A stretch of 64,000 bases of DNA, from assembly GCA_017308475.1 (NCBI GenBank), contig JAFKEU010000005.1, positions 186,001 to 250,000 on the forward strand, given 5' to 3'. The notes under the pieces were generated by a model. The model saw nothing but the letters and a program-made list of their open reading frames with translations. It made no database searches and was not told the origin of the DNA. The DNA comes from Alphaproteobacteria bacterium. GTDB lineage: Bacteria; Pseudomonadota; Alphaproteobacteria; Micropepsales; Micropepsaceae. Every line of letters starts with the position of its first letter. Position 1 is the stretch's first letter. Below, in pieces: positions 37,096-46,737 of this stretch. The position numbers were made by a program, and so were the translations under genes.

Positions 37096-38300
37096 GGCGT
37101 TCCTTCCTGCCTGTAAGGGGCCAGCACTAGATCGCGCGTGACGATGACGCGGACCGGGAATCCTGGCCGGATGGTGAGGGTCGGCTGGATGTTGAGCTGG
37201 CGCTGGACGATCTGCTGGCCGGTCTGGCTGATGCTGTTGGAAGCGCCCGAGCGGATCGCTTGCACCAGGTTGTTCTCGTTCTGATTGGTGCCCGCTTCGG
37301 CACCGACGCTTAGAAGTGTCGAGAGTACCGCCGCCTTGAAGAGCATGCCCCAATGGTTGTCGACTTCGTCCTCAAGCCCAGCATAGCCTTGCGTGTCGGC
37401 GCCCGGTTGGCGCTCTAGCACGATGGATGTGCCATCGGGCATGATGATGCGGGTCCAGACCAGCAAGATTCGCGATTGCCCAAAGGCGACGGAGCTGTCG
37501 TACTGGCCGATCAGCCGGGCGCCCTGTGGGATGAGCAGGTATTTGCCGGTCGGGCTGTCATAGACCGTTTCGGTCACCTGGGCGGTGATCTGGCCGGGAA
37601 GATCCGAGCGAATGCCAGTGATAAGCGCGGCCGGGATGACGGTGCCGGCCTGCACGACATAGGGTGAGGCCTTGGCCTCGAGCCGATCGGAGCTGACGGT
37701 GCGTTTGTCAGTCGAGGCGTTGAGGAAGGCGGTCTTGCGATCCTGCATATTCTGGGCGGAGCCGGCATCGACGGGGGGCGTCGTGTTGGGAGGAGTCGCT
37801 CCTGCTGGTGCGCCCGGTATGATCTGGCTGACGCTCTGCGGCTGCTGGTTGGTCTGGGCAAAAAGCCGGCTGATGCGCGCCGCCTCGATCTCCTGCGCGA
37901 GGCGCTGCGCCGCGGGATCGGGAGTGGTCGGCACGGGATTGCCCGTGTTCGGCGCCGCGCCGGCATTGAGGATCGGCCGGCCAAGGTCGCCCGGCAGCGG
38001 CGGTCCGAGCGGCGGCGCTTGGCGCGGCAGGCCAGTGTAGTCCTTCGGCAAGCCTGCCAAGCCCTCGGCCGATGGACGATTCTGGGTGCTGAGAAGCTCC
38101 TGGCCGGCGCCCATTTTGTTGCGGGTCTGAAGCGCGTAGCCGAGCGCGCCAGCGACGGCGAGCGCAGAGACGCAGCCCATGCCGATCAGCACCTTGCGCG
38201 AGAGGCGTGTGACGCGCGGCCGCTCTCCCCGAAGCCGCAGGTCCGGCGGCACGTCGGGAGCGGGGGCGCTTTGTTGTTCCTGTTCGCTGTCCGCTGTCAT
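37092..38300 (-). CDS. trbI: Conjugal transfer protein TrbI (VirB10-like)
   Basis: TrbI spans both membranes in the mating channel. The 402-residue product has one N-terminal membrane helix (MGCVSALAVAGALGYAL), a Pro-rich periplasmic linker and the VirB10 C-terminal domain (VQAGTVIPAALITGIRSDLP, GARLIGQYDSSVAFGQSRIL). It overlaps trbG and the DUF2274 gene by 4 bases each. Confidence 0.95.
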   Translation of the reverse strand: MTADSEQEQQSAPAPDVPPDLRLRGERPRVTRLSRKVLIGMGCVSALAVAGALGYALQTRNKMGAGQELLSTQNRPSAEGLAGLPKDYTGLPRQAPPLGPPLPGDLGRPILNAGAAPNTGNPVPTTPDPAAQRLAQEIEAARISRLFAQTNQQPQSVSQIIPGAPAGATPPNTTPPVDAGSAQNMQDRKTAFLNASTDKRTVSSDRLEAKASPYVVQAGTVIPAALITGIRSDLPGQITAQVTETVYDSPTGKYLLIPQGARLIGQYDSSVAFGQSRILLVWTRIIMPDGTSIVLERQPGADTQGYAGLEDEVDNHWGMLFKAAVLSTLLSVGAEAGTNQNENNLVQAIRSGASNSISQTGQQIVQRQLNIQPTLTIRPGFPVRVIVTRDLVLAPYRQEGTP

Positions 38301-39370
38301 GACCGTGGCCTTCCATCGGTGCGGACAATACGGACGTGGCGCTCGCTGTCCTTGTCACCGAGGCGCAGCTCTGCGGCGGCGAATAGTCGGTCGACGATGT
38401 AGTAGTTTCGGCTGACGCGGTAGTTGACCAGCTCGGAGCCGCCGGCCGGGCCGATGACGAAGAGCGGCGGCATCTCGCCCTGACTGATGCCCGGCGGAAA
38501 CTCGATGTAGACCTTCTGCCCGTCGTCGAAGGCACGCAGCGGCCGCCATGCCGGGGTGTCGCCCTGGATCGAATAGCGGAAGTTAATCGAGGCGAGGTCG
38601 ACGCCGGCGGCGATCGGCGCCGCAGCCTGAGCTTCCTGATTCTGGCGACGCAGAGCGATGAGCTGGTCTTCCGGATACTGCCAAGAGACCGAGGCCATAT
38701 AGGTCTTCTCGGTCGAGCGCAGCTCCAGGAGATAGGTTCGCCGATCTGTGTTGATGACGAGGTTCGTCACCAGTTCTGGCCGCGTGGGCTTAACCAGGAT
38801 ATGGATTTTCTTGGTCGCCCCCGCGCCGCTTTCGGTGTCGCCGATGATCCAGCGGACGGTGTCGCCGGCGGCGACAGGGCCGGAGCCGACGAGTTGCTCA
38901 CCCTCCTGTAGGGCGACATCCGTGATTTCACCCGGCGCGGTATAGACTTGATAGAGGGCTCCGCCGGAGAAGGGATAGACCTGCACGGCGTTGATGAAGC
39001 CGTTGCGCATCGGCTGGATACGGGCGGCTGCGTTCGCCTGGTTGACGCGGACGGTTGGGTCGGCGGCCTCGGGTGTGGGCTTGCCGCCCGTCAGAGGCTT
39101 CAACTGCCCAGGCAACGGCAGGGGTTTCGGCAATTCGACGATCGTGATCGGCGCCGGCGGGTCGACAGTGAGCTTCGCCGGTTCGGCATTGTCGTAACTA
39201 ATGTCGGGCGGGATGAAGGGGTGCGCACATCCACCGAGCGCGGTGATGGACATCAGCAATGCCGCTAATCCGGCTTTACGGAAAACCGCATCCCCGACTT
39301 TCCGGGACTGCTGGTTTACGAGATTGCGCGAAGCCGGACCGCCGGCTTCCAAAGAAATCGGCGGGGTCAT
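38297..39370 (-). CDS. trbG: Conjugal transfer protein TrbG (VirB9-like)
   Basis: TrbG is part of the outer-membrane core. The 357-residue product starts at the ATG at 39370, has a lipoprotein-like signal (LLMSITALGGCAHP), and VirB9 sequence (RNGFINAVQVYPFSGGALYQ; VNYRVSRNYYIVDRLF). A much longer frame upstream overlaps trbF and is rejected. The 4-base overlap with trbF supports the chosen start. Confidence 0.93.
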   Translation of the reverse strand: MTPPISLEAGGPASRNLVNQQSRKVGDAVFRKAGLAALLMSITALGGCAHPFIPPDISYDNAEPAKLTVDPPAPITIVELPKPLPLPGQLKPLTGGKPTPEAADPTVRVNQANAAARIQPMRNGFINAVQVYPFSGGALYQVYTAPGEITDVALQEGEQLVGSGPVAAGDTVRWIIGDTESGAGATKKIHILVKPTRPELVTNLVINTDRRTYLLELRSTEKTYMASVSWQYPEDQLIALRRQNQEAQAAAPIAAGVDLASINFRYSIQGDTPAWRPLRAFDDGQKVYIEFPPGISQGEMPPLFVIGPAGGSELVNYRVSRNYYIVDRLFAAAELRLGDKDSERHVRIVRTDGRPRS

Positions 39371-40062
39371 TGTCCCAGCTCCTTCGACCAGTTGATTGCG
39401 GTGACGTAGATGCCGAGCGGGTTCTTGCGGAGCACGTCGGCGGAGGTTGGCGTCTGGATCGCGACGGTGAGGATCGCGGTCCAGCGCGAGGTATCGGCGA
39501 GCGCACCGTCCTGATAGCGGTGCTCCACCCATTCGACGCGGAAGCTCGACGGCGACGCACGGATCACGCTTGAGACATCGATGGCGATCTGCTGCTTGCC
39601 GAGCTTGGCGAACGGGTCGTTGGCGCGGGCATAGTCGTTGAGCGCCTGGGACCCGGAGGTGCTGGTGAAGTCGTAAGCGTCGAGCCAGTTCTGCCGCACG
39701 ATGATGGGGTCGGCCGGCAGCGAGCGAACCAGCGAGACGAAGTGGGCGAGATACCAGGCGATCTGCGGATCGCTCGGCGTGTAATCGGCCGTGGCGGCCG
39801 CCACGGCCTGAGCCTGGCCGAGCTTGTCGACCTGCACCACCCAAGGGACGATGCTGCCGTGGGTCGATTGCCAGACAAGGCCGCCGGCCAGGCCCATGGA
39901 GAGCGCGAGCGAGCCGAAGGCCATTAGCCGCCAGTTCTTGGCCTGCACCCGCGCGGAGCCGATGCGCTCGTCCCAAGCCTGCGCGGCGCGCTGATACGGG
40001 GTTTCCGGTTCAGGTGTGCGGCCATAGCGGACCGATGCGCGGCGGAAGATCGCCATGCTCAT
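39367..40062 (-). CDS. trbF: Conjugal transfer protein TrbF (VirB8-like)
   Basis: TrbF is an inner-membrane assembly factor of the channel. The 231-residue product has a cytoplasmic N-terminus (TPYQRAAQAWDERIGSARVQ-type), one membrane helix (LMAFGSLALSMGLAGGLVW) and a VirB8 periplasmic domain (VRSLPADPIIVRQNWLDAY). Starts and stops overlap trbL and trbG by 4 bases. Confidence 0.94.
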   Translation of the reverse strand: MSMAIFRRASVRYGRTPEPETPYQRAAQAWDERIGSARVQAKNWRLMAFGSLALSMGLAGGLVWQSTHGSIVPWVVQVDKLGQAQAVAAATADYTPSDPQIAWYLAHFVSLVRSLPADPIIVRQNWLDAYDFTSTSGSQALNDYARANDPFAKLGKQQIAIDVSSVIRASPSSFRVEWVEHRYQDGALADTSRWTAILTVAIQTPTSADVLRKNPLGIYVTAINWSKELGQ

Positions 40063-41420
40063 TCTCCTCCCGAGAGATCGACGGAATGGCCGCCGCCATG
40101 GCTGTCGCCGGATCTGAGGGCGTTTGCGGCGGCCGTCGCGCCGTGATGAATGGCTTGGTTGCGCCGCATGCGCTGGGCCCAGGCCGGCGGCCCGCCATCG
40201 GTCGCGCCCGTGCCTGCCGGGCTGGCGGCGGCGCTTTGGCCCCCGGCTACTGTGCCCTGGGTCGAGGAGCCGCCAGTGGCGGCGAAGCTGGATTTTGCGC
40301 CGGCCGCAAAGCTCTGCTTCACGGAACCGGCGGCCTGGCTGGCGGCGCGCCGGAAGGGGGCGGCCGCACTTGCGGCTGCGGCCCGCCCAACCCCGCCAAG
40401 GCCCGCGGCGACTCCCGACGCGCCGGATCGACCGGCCGAGGCGAGGCTGTAGGCCGAGGACGCCCCACCTGCCATCGCAGCGCCGCCCCGCACCGCCGCC
40501 GCCGAGCCGGAAGCCGCCGCCATCGCTCCCCTCCCGGCCAAGCCGAGCGCGCCAGCGCCGGCCATCGCCGTGCCGGCAACGGCAAGGCCGGTCCCGACGG
40601 CCGCACCCGCGCCGAGCTGCGGCGCGCCCGAGACCAAGCCGGTTGCGATGCCAGGACCGAAGATGCCGAGGCCAAGAAGCGCGAGTGCGGCGAGCACGAC
40701 AGAGAGCGCCTGCTCGACGGTCGGCTGGCCGCCGGCGTAGGTCTGAGTGAACTGCGAGAACAGGCCCGAGCCGATGCCGACGATGACGGCGAGCACCATC
40801 ACCTTGACGCCGGAGGCCACGATGTTGCCGAGCACCTTTTCGGCGAGGAAAGCCGTCTTGTTGAACAGCGCGAAGGGAATGAGGATGAAGCCGGCGAGCG
40901 TGGTCAGCTTGAACTCGATCAGCGTGACGAAGAGCTGCACCGCCAAAATAAAGAAGGCGATCAGCACCAGGAGCCAGGACACCATCAGCACGGCGATCTG
41001 GACGAAATTGGCGAAGAAGCTGGTGAAGCCCATCATCTGGCTCGCCGCATCGAGCAGCGGCTGGGCGGCATCCAGGCCGGTCTGGGCAAGCCGGCCGGGC
41101 CGCAGGAAATCGGCGGTCGAGATCGAGGAGCCGCCCGCCTTGAGGCCGATGCCGGCGAAGCTGTTGAAGACGATCGCCGAGAGATTGTTGAAGTTGGTGA
41201 TGATGAAGGCGAAGAAGCCGATGTAGAGGGTCTTCTTCACCAAGCGCTGGAGAATGTCCTCGTCAGCGCCCCAGGCCCAGAACAAGCCCGCCAGCGTGAT
41301 GTCGATGACGATAAGGGTCGAGGAGAGGTATCCGACCTCGCCCTTGATCAGACCGAAACCGGAATCGATGTAGGTCGTGAAGGTGTTGAGGAAGGTGTCG
41401 ATGACGCCGACATTGTTCAT
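40059..41420 (-). CDS. trbL: Conjugal transfer protein TrbL (VirB6-like)
   Basis: TrbL is the polytopic inner-membrane channel component. The 453-residue product has about six hydrophobic helices in residues 25-260, then a long Ala/Gly/Ser-rich low-complexity region and a hydrophilic tail (SDGG-type, ending HSVDLSGGE). This two-part form is usual for the family. Confidence 0.93.
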   Translation of the reverse strand: MNNVGVIDTFLNTFTTYIDSGFGLIKGEVGYLSSTLIVIDITLAGLFWAWGADEDILQRLVKKTLYIGFFAFIITNFNNLSAIVFNSFAGIGLKAGGSSISTADFLRPGRLAQTGLDAAQPLLDAASQMMGFTSFFANFVQIAVLMVSWLLVLIAFFILAVQLFVTLIEFKLTTLAGFILIPFALFNKTAFLAEKVLGNIVASGVKVMVLAVIVGIGSGLFSQFTQTYAGGQPTVEQALSVVLAALALLGLGIFGPGIATGLVSGAPQLGAGAAVGTGLAVAGTAMAGAGALGLAGRGAMAAASGSAAAVRGGAAMAGGASSAYSLASAGRSGASGVAAGLGGVGRAAAASAAAPFRRAASQAAGSVKQSFAAGAKSSFAATGGSSTQGTVAGGQSAAASPAGTGATDGGPPAWAQRMRRNQAIHHGATAAANALRSGDSHGGGHSVDLSGGE

Positions 41421-41743
41421 CGCGTTTCTCCCGCGGCATTGGTGGCCGGCGCCGCCGCGCCCGGGGGCATTTGAGGCAGCGGCCGCGCCGGCCGGCCGAA
41501 GAAGCGCCGACGGTTCTCCTCCCAGACCGCCAAACAGCGCGCGTCCTCGGCGTCCTGCGGACCGAGCGCGCTACAGCGGCGCAGCTCGGCCGAGAGGTCA
41601 TCGGATGCTGGGCTTGGGACGGTCGAAGGCGTCTCGATGATCGGCGGCGCGGGCCGCAGATGAATCGCGACCAGGCTCACGACCACGACGGCGATCAACG
41701 CGATGATCGCGACGACGCGGAAGGTGTCCGACCTGCCCAGCAT
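41417..41743 (-). CDS. TrbK-alt putative entry-exclusion protein
   Basis: The 108-residue product has one N-terminal membrane helix (VVAIIALIAVVVVSLVAIHL) and a soluble domain with paired Cys (RRCSALGPQDAEDARCLAVW) and a Pro-rich tail, the form annotated as TrbK-alt in such operons. It would block redundant transfer into cells already carrying the element. It sits between trbJ and trbL. Confidence 0.85.
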   Translation of the reverse strand: MLGRSDTFRVVAIIALIAVVVVSLVAIHLRPAPPIIETPSTVPSPASDDLSAELRRCSALGPQDAEDARCLAVWEENRRRFFGRPARPLPQMPPGAAAPATNAAGETR

Positions 41744-41752
41744 CGCGGCGCC

Positions 41753-42490
41753 TCAATTGCCGCTGAACATGGTGACGTTGCCCGGCACGTAGCCGGTGCG
41801 CGTCGAGAAGGTCTTGTATTGCTGCTGGCCCTGCGCCTCGGCCGAGGCGGTGCGCGCTTGCTCGAGCGCGTCTGCCCGGCTCTTGGCAGCCAGCACAGCG
41901 ACCAGGTCGGAGAGCTGCTGCGATTGGAGCGCCAGAAGCTGATTACCGGCCTGCGCGGCTTGCAGCGCGCCGGTGGCGCTCTGGCTGGCGGTGACCAGCG
42001 AGGTCATGGCGCTGGAGTTGGTTGGAATGTTGCCGACGACGCCGGCCTGGATCTTCAGGCTATCCTCGAAGGCAGCGACGGAGTTCTGCCACCGGGTCTG
42101 CGCGTTCGCCACCATCGTAGCGGTCGAGCCGGTGCCTGCCGCCGCCCCGTAGCTCGTCGAATAGGCAGTCTGGATTCCCTGGACGTTGAAGGAAATATTC
42201 TGCGCCTGGCTGAGCAGCGACTGGGTTTGGGCGATCGACGACTGGAGCTGGGTCAGCGTCGACATCGGCAGGTTCGCGAGATTGCGCGCTTGATTGATCA
42301 GGCTCGTGGCCTGGTTGTTCAGCATCGTGATCTGGTTGGTAATCTGCTGCAGCTCGCGCGCGGCGGTCAGGACGTTCTGGCTGAAGTTGGTCGGGTCGTA
42401 GACGATCCACTGTGCCGAGGCGGGTGGCGCGGCGACGGCCAGAGTGAGCACGACGGCGCTCGCCGTCGCCAGATGGCGCAGCTTGATCAT
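41753..42490 (-). CDS. trbJ: Conjugal transfer protein TrbJ (VirB5-like)
   Basis: The 245-residue product has a signal peptide (ATASAVVLTLAVAAPPASAQ) and a long helical body with Gln/Asn-rich coiled coil (LQQITNQITMLNNQATSLIN), typical of VirB5/TrbJ pilus-tip proteins. Its start overlaps the trbE stop by 4 bases. Confidence 0.92.
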   Translation of the reverse strand: MIKLRHLATASAVVLTLAVAAPPASAQWIVYDPTNFSQNVLTAARELQQITNQITMLNNQATSLINQARNLANLPMSTLTQLQSSIAQTQSLLSQAQNISFNVQGIQTAYSTSYGAAAGTGSTATMVANAQTRWQNSVAAFEDSLKIQAGVVGNIPTNSSAMTSLVTASQSATGALQAAQAGNQLLALQSQQLSDLVAVLAAKSRADALEQARTASAEAQGQQQYKTFSTRTGYVPGNVTMFSGN

Positions 42491-44925
42491 GATGACGTCT
42501 CCAGGTTGGTCAGGTCAGGGATGAGATCGGCGGCCCACTGAAGCTCGCGGTCAGCGAGCCAGGTCGGCGTGAAGGCCTCGCGGCCATGTTCGGCGACGAC
42601 CCGTTCGATCGCCGCGTGATCGGCCTTGGACGATGCCGCGCAGAAGGCGAGCGCGACGGGACCGAGGCCGAGCTCGAACAGCCGGTTGCCGCGCCGGGAC
42701 TGGCAGTAGTAGTCGCGCTTCGGCGTGGCGCGCGCGAGGATCTCGATCTGCCGGTCATTTAAACCGAACCGGCGATAGATCGTCGTGATCTGCGGCTCGA
42801 TCGCCCGCTCGTTCGGCAAGAAGATGCGCGTCGGGCAGCTCTCGACGATCGCCGGCGCAATGTTGCTGCCGTCGATGTCGGAGAGCGATTGGGTGGCGAA
42901 GACCACAGACGCGTTCTTTTTCCGAAGCGTCTTCAGCCACTCGCGCAATTGCTGCGCGAAGGCCGGATCGTCGAGGACCAGCCAGCCTTCGTCGATGATC
43001 AACAAGGTAGGGCGGCCGTCCAGGCGGCCCTCGATGCGGTGGAAGAGGTAAGTCAGCACGGCGGGCGCCGCGCCGGCGCCGATGAGGCCCTCTGTCTCGA
43101 AGGCCTGTACGGGCGCGGAGCCGAGTTGCTCGGTCTCGGCATCCAGCAGCCGTCCCGAAGGACCGCCGACGCAATAGGGTTGAAGCGCCTGCTTCAGCGC
43201 TGTCGATTGGAGCAGGACGGCCAAGCCCGTGATGGTGCGCTCGCCCACCGGCGAGGAGGCCAGCGAGTTCAGAGCCGACCAGACATGCTCCTTTGCGGTC
43301 GGATCGATGACGACGCCTTCCTTGGCGAGGATCGCCGCCACCCACTCCGCCGCCCAGGCGCGCTCGGCGTGGTCATCGATCCGCGCGAGCGGTTGCAGGG
43401 AGACGGAATGCTCCGACCCCGCTGACAGACTGCCGCCGAGATCGTGCCAGTCGCCGCCCATGGCGAGCGCGGCGGTGCGGATCGAGCCGCCGAAATCGAA
43501 AGCGAAAATCTGATTGTCGCGGTAGCGGCGGAACTGCATCGCCATCAGCGACAGCAGGACCGACTTGCCAGCTCCGGTCGGACCTACGATGAGCGTGTGG
43601 CCGACGTCTCCGACATGAAGGCTCAGGCGGAACGGCGTCGAGCCTTCGGTCTTGCCGAACAGCAGCGGCGGCGCTTTGAAATGCTCATCGCGCGCCGGCC
43701 CGGCCCAGACCGCCGAGAGCGGGATCATGTGCGCGAGGTTCAGAGTCGAGACGGGAGGCTGCCGGACGTTCGCATAAGCGTGGCCGGGGATCGAGCCGAG
43801 CCAGGCCTCCAGCGCGTTCACCCCTTCCGGCATGCAGGTGAAGTCGCGGCCCTGGATCACCTTCTCGACAAGGCGAAGCTTCTCGGAGGCGAGCCCGGCG
43901 TCCTCGTCCCATACGGTGACGGTGGCGGTGACGTAGGCCTGGCCGACATCGTCGGTGCCCAACTCCTGCAGCGCCATGTCCGCGTCGGCGGCCTTGTTGG
44001 CGGCGTCGCTATCGACCAGCGTCGACGCTTCGTTGGTCATCACCTCCTTGACGATCGCGGCGATCGACTTGCGTTTGGCGAACCACTGCCGCCGGATCTT
44101 GGTCAGCAGCTTCACCGCCTCGGTTTTGTCGAGCAGGACCGCGCGGGTGGACCAGCGATACGGGAAGGCGAGCCGGTTCAGCTCGTCGAGGATGCCGGGA
44201 TGCGTGGCGGTCGGGAAACCAACGACGGTCAGCGTCCGCAGGTGATGCGCGCCGAGTCTCGGCTCCAGCCCGCCGGCGAGCGGCTCGTCGGCGAGGAGCG
44301 CATCCAGGTGCATCGGCGTCTCGGGCACGCGCACGCGCTGCGCCCTCGTCGAGATGGTCGAGTGAAGGTAAGTCAGCGTTTCGCCGTCATCGAGCCAGCC
44401 AACCTCGGGCATGAAGCCCTCGACCAGTTGCAGCACGCGGTTGGTGCGATCGACGAAGCCGCGCAGCAGCTCCCACGGATCGACGCCGCTCTGGGTGCGA
44501 CCCTCATAGAGCCAGCTCTCGATGCGCGAGGCGTCTTCCGCGGGCGGCAGCCAGACGAAGGTCAGGAAGTAGCGGCTCTCGAAATGCGCGCCCGCTTCCT
44601 CGAAGGCGTCCTGCCGTTCGAGGTCGACCAGCGCCGACGCTGGATCGGAAAAGCTCGAGTGCGGATAGGTCTGCGCGGCGATCCGCTGCGCCTCGACGAA
44701 GATCGCCCAGCCGGAGCCGAGACGGCGCAACGCATTGTTCAGGCGTGACGTGACGGCGACCAGCTCTGCGGGCGTGGCGCTGTCGAGGTCCGGCCCACGA
44801 AAGCGCGCTGTGCGCTGGAACGACCCATCCTTGTTGAGCACGATGCCGTCTTCGACCAGGGCGGCCCAGGGCAGGAAATCCGCGAGACCGGCGGGGCGGC
44901 TGCGATATTCTGCGAGGTTCAGCAT
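42487..44925 (-). CDS. trbE: Conjugal transfer ATPase TrbE (VirB4-like)
   Basis: TrbE powers pilus and channel assembly. The 812-residue product has a CagE/TrbE N-terminal domain, Walker A (VGPTGAGKSVLLSL) near residue 447, Walker B (LLIIDEGWLVLDD) near residue 640, and the C-terminal FATQSLSDI motif. It is complete and of normal length. Confidence 0.96.
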   Translation of the reverse strand: MLNLAEYRSRPAGLADFLPWAALVEDGIVLNKDGSFQRTARFRGPDLDSATPAELVAVTSRLNNALRRLGSGWAIFVEAQRIAAQTYPHSSFSDPASALVDLERQDAFEEAGAHFESRYFLTFVWLPPAEDASRIESWLYEGRTQSGVDPWELLRGFVDRTNRVLQLVEGFMPEVGWLDDGETLTYLHSTISTRAQRVRVPETPMHLDALLADEPLAGGLEPRLGAHHLRTLTVVGFPTATHPGILDELNRLAFPYRWSTRAVLLDKTEAVKLLTKIRRQWFAKRKSIAAIVKEVMTNEASTLVDSDAANKAADADMALQELGTDDVGQAYVTATVTVWDEDAGLASEKLRLVEKVIQGRDFTCMPEGVNALEAWLGSIPGHAYANVRQPPVSTLNLAHMIPLSAVWAGPARDEHFKAPPLLFGKTEGSTPFRLSLHVGDVGHTLIVGPTGAGKSVLLSLMAMQFRRYRDNQIFAFDFGGSIRTAALAMGGDWHDLGGSLSAGSEHSVSLQPLARIDDHAERAWAAEWVAAILAKEGVVIDPTAKEHVWSALNSLASSPVGERTITGLAVLLQSTALKQALQPYCVGGPSGRLLDAETEQLGSAPVQAFETEGLIGAGAAPAVLTYLFHRIEGRLDGRPTLLIIDEGWLVLDDPAFAQQLREWLKTLRKKNASVVFATQSLSDIDGSNIAPAIVESCPTRIFLPNERAIEPQITTIYRRFGLNDRQIEILARATPKRDYYCQSRRGNRLFELGLGPVALAFCAASSKADHAAIERVVAEHGREAFTPTWLADRELQWAADLIPDLTNLETSS

Positions 44926-44932
44926 TTCGGCC

Positions 44933-45208
44933 TCACACCCCCAGATGTGCGGGATAGCGGAGGTGGCGGCGCACCACGTCCACGAAGAGCGGATCGCGCT
45001 TGGCGGCCCACACGGCGGCCGCGTGCCCGACGGCCCAGAGCATCGCGCCGGGTATCCAGAGCCGCAGGCCGAGTGCGATCGCCGCCGCGATCGTGCCGTT
45101 GGCGATCGCCACCGTCCGCGGCGCTCCGCCCATCAGGATGGGATCGGTGAGAGCGCGGTGAACGGGCGCGAAGAAGCCGGGTACATCGGGATCGACGATC
45201 GCGGCCAT
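44933..45208 (-). CDS. trbD: Conjugal transfer protein TrbD (VirB3-like)
   Basis: The 91-residue inner-membrane protein (MAAIVDPDVPGFFAPVHRAL) has the VirB3 start (PVHRALTDPILMGGAPR) and two hydrophobic helices. A longer upstream frame is rejected because it runs through trbC; the ATG at 45208 shares one base with the trbC stop. Confidence 0.93.
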   Translation of the reverse strand: MAAIVDPDVPGFFAPVHRALTDPILMGGAPRTVAIANGTIAAAIALGLRLWIPGAMLWAVGHAAAVWAAKRDPLFVDVVRRHLRYPAHLGV

Positions 45209-45549
45209 CAGACCAGCGCCCCGCCCGAGAAGCTGAAGAAGGTCAGGAAGAAGCTCGACGCGGCGAAGGCGATCGACAGCCCGAAGACGATCTGGATCAA
45301 CCGGCGGAAGCCGCCCGAGGTGTCGCCGAAGGCGAGGGTCAGGCCCGTCACCGTGATGATGATGACGGAGATGATCTTGGCGACGGGACCCTGAACCGAC
45401 TCCAGGATGGAGTTGAGCGGCGTCTCCCACGGCATGGAGGAGCCGGAGGCGTAGGCCGCAGGAGCGAAGGCCAGCGAGAGCGCGGCGATGGTGACGACGT
45501 CGAGGGCGCGCCGGTGCAGACGGCGAGCGGTGGCGAGAACGCGGATCAT
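45208..45549 (-). CDS. trbC: Conjugal transfer pilin TrbC (VirB2-like)
   Basis: The 113-residue product has a long signal region (DVVTIAALSLAFAPAAYASG), a short mature N-terminus and two hydrophobic helices (KIISVIIITVTGLTLAFG; IVFGLSIAFAASSFFLTFF), the layout of VirB2/TrbC pilins. It overlaps trbB by 4 bases. Confidence 0.92.
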   Translation of the reverse strand: MIRVLATARRLHRRALDVVTIAALSLAFAPAAYASGSSMPWETPLNSILESVQGPVAKIISVIIITVTGLTLAFGDTSGGFRRLIQIVFGLSIAFAASSFFLTFFSFSGGALV

Positions 45550-46535
45550 GAGATGTCTCCGGGATCGCCGCCCGCCTCGGCGGGTTGGACGCGGTAATCA
45601 CCGGTGGCGGGATCGAGCCCGGCGACGAGAGCGAGTTCGGAGAGGCGGCGTTCGCCGCCGCGGCCGCGCAGCACCGCGACGAGATCGATGGTCTCGGCGA
45701 GCAGCGCCTTGGGGACGGTGACGACGGCTTCCTGGATGAGCTGCTCGAGGCGGCGCAGCGCGCCGAGCGACGTCCCGGCGTGGATCGTCCCGATGCCGCC
45801 CGGGTGGCCGGTGCCCCAGGCCTTCAGCAGATCGAGCGCTTCGGCGCCGCGCACCTCACCAATGGGAATGCGATCGGGCCGCAGGCGCAGAGAAGAGCGG
45901 ACGAGGTCGCTAAGCGAGGCGACCCCATCTTTGGTGCGCATCGCCACCAGGTTCGGCGCGCGGCATTGCAGCTCGCGCGTGTCCTCGATCAGGACGACGC
46001 GATCGCTGGTGCCTGCGATCTCGGCCAGAAGCGCGTTGGTGAGGGTGGTCTTGCCAGTGCCGGTGCCCCCGGCAACGAGGATGTTCTTTCGCGAGGCAAC
46101 GGCCTCGCGCAGCAGGACCGCTTGCGCGGCCGTCATGATTCCAGCGGCGACGTAATCGTCGAGCGTAAAGACGGCCACGGCGGGCTTGCGGATCGCGAAA
46201 GCTGGCGCGGTGACCACGGGGGGCAACAGCCCCTCGAACCGCTCCCCCGTTTCAGGCAACTCGGCGGAAACCCGTGGACGCTCCGCGTGGACCTCGGCGC
46301 CGACATGGTGCGCGACCAGGCGCACGATCCGCTCGCCGTCGACGGCGGACATAGTCCGGCCGGTGTCCTCCAAGCCTCCCGAAAGCCGGTCGATCCAGAG
46401 CCGACCGTCGGGATTGAGCATCACCTCGACGATCGCCGGGTCTTCGAGGAACGCGGCGATGGCCGGGCCGAGGGCGGTGCGCAGCATGCGCGCGCCGCGT
46501 GAGAAGGCCTCGGAATGGAGTGGTGCAGCCGCCAC
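45546..46535 (-). CDS. trbB: Conjugal transfer ATPase TrbB (VirB11-like)
   Basis: TrbB is the hexameric traffic ATPase. The 329-residue product has the N-terminal [14 protein letters not shown], Walker A ([14 protein letters not shown]) near residue 157, the Asp box ([14 protein letters not shown]), Walker B region ([19 protein letters not shown]) and His box (GGIGTIHAG). The start is GTG at 46535 with GGGGA upstream. It leads the trb operon. Confidence 0.95.
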   Translation of the reverse strand: MAAAPLHSEAFSRGARMLRTALGPAIAAFLEDPAIVEVMLNPDGRLWIDRLSGGLEDTGRTMSAVDGERIVRLVAHHVGAEVHAERPRVSAELPETGERFEGLLPPVVTAPAFAIRKPAVAVFTLDDYVAAGIMTAAQAVLLREAVASRKNILVAGGTGTGKTTLTNALLAEIAGTSDRVVLIEDTRELQCRAPNLVAMRTKDGVASLSDLVRSSLRLRPDRIPIGEVRGAEALDLLKAWGTGHPGGIGTIHAGTSLGALRRLEQLIQEAVVTVPKALLAETIDLVAVLRGRGGERRLSELALVAGLDPATGDYRVQPAEAGGDPGDIS

Positions 46536-46553
46536 GATCGTCCCCGTAAAAGG

Positions 46554-46616
46554 CCAACCGCGAAACGCGATTGGCGACGGGGATGATTAGAAGAGGCAGT
46601 AAATAGGGCGGTTCAA
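46554..46616 (-). promoter_or_regulatory. trb operon leader: promoter-like pair and hairpin
   Basis: On the minus strand TTGAAC (46611-46616) and TTCTAA (46587-46592) are 18 bases apart. They are followed by a 9-bp stem CCAATCGCG/CGCGGTTGG with a TTT loop (46554-46574, one G-T pair) just before the trbB start. The hairpin could modulate translation of trbB. The rest of the 202-base gap shows no gene. Confidence 0.4.
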
Positions 46617-46737
46617 CAAGTATTCAGTCATCGTAGGGAGCCAGCGTAGAGCAGAGAAAAAAGACTTGCTGGGTGCGGCGGACCTTTTCGGGTCCCGCTT
46701 TCTTCCGTCACTTCACTTAATGATTTTGACGCGGAGA

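Noticed and set aside
38297-39976. A 559-residue version of TrbG with a long N-terminal extension
   Set aside because: The extension runs through trbF in another frame and is Arg/Ala/Gly-rich; the ATG at 39370 with a lipoprotein signal and a 4-base overlap fits far better.
40014-41474. 486-codon plus-strand frame opposite trbL
   Set aside because: Glu/Arg/Gly-rich antisense of trbL low-complexity sequence; trbL is required in the operon and overlaps both neighbours.
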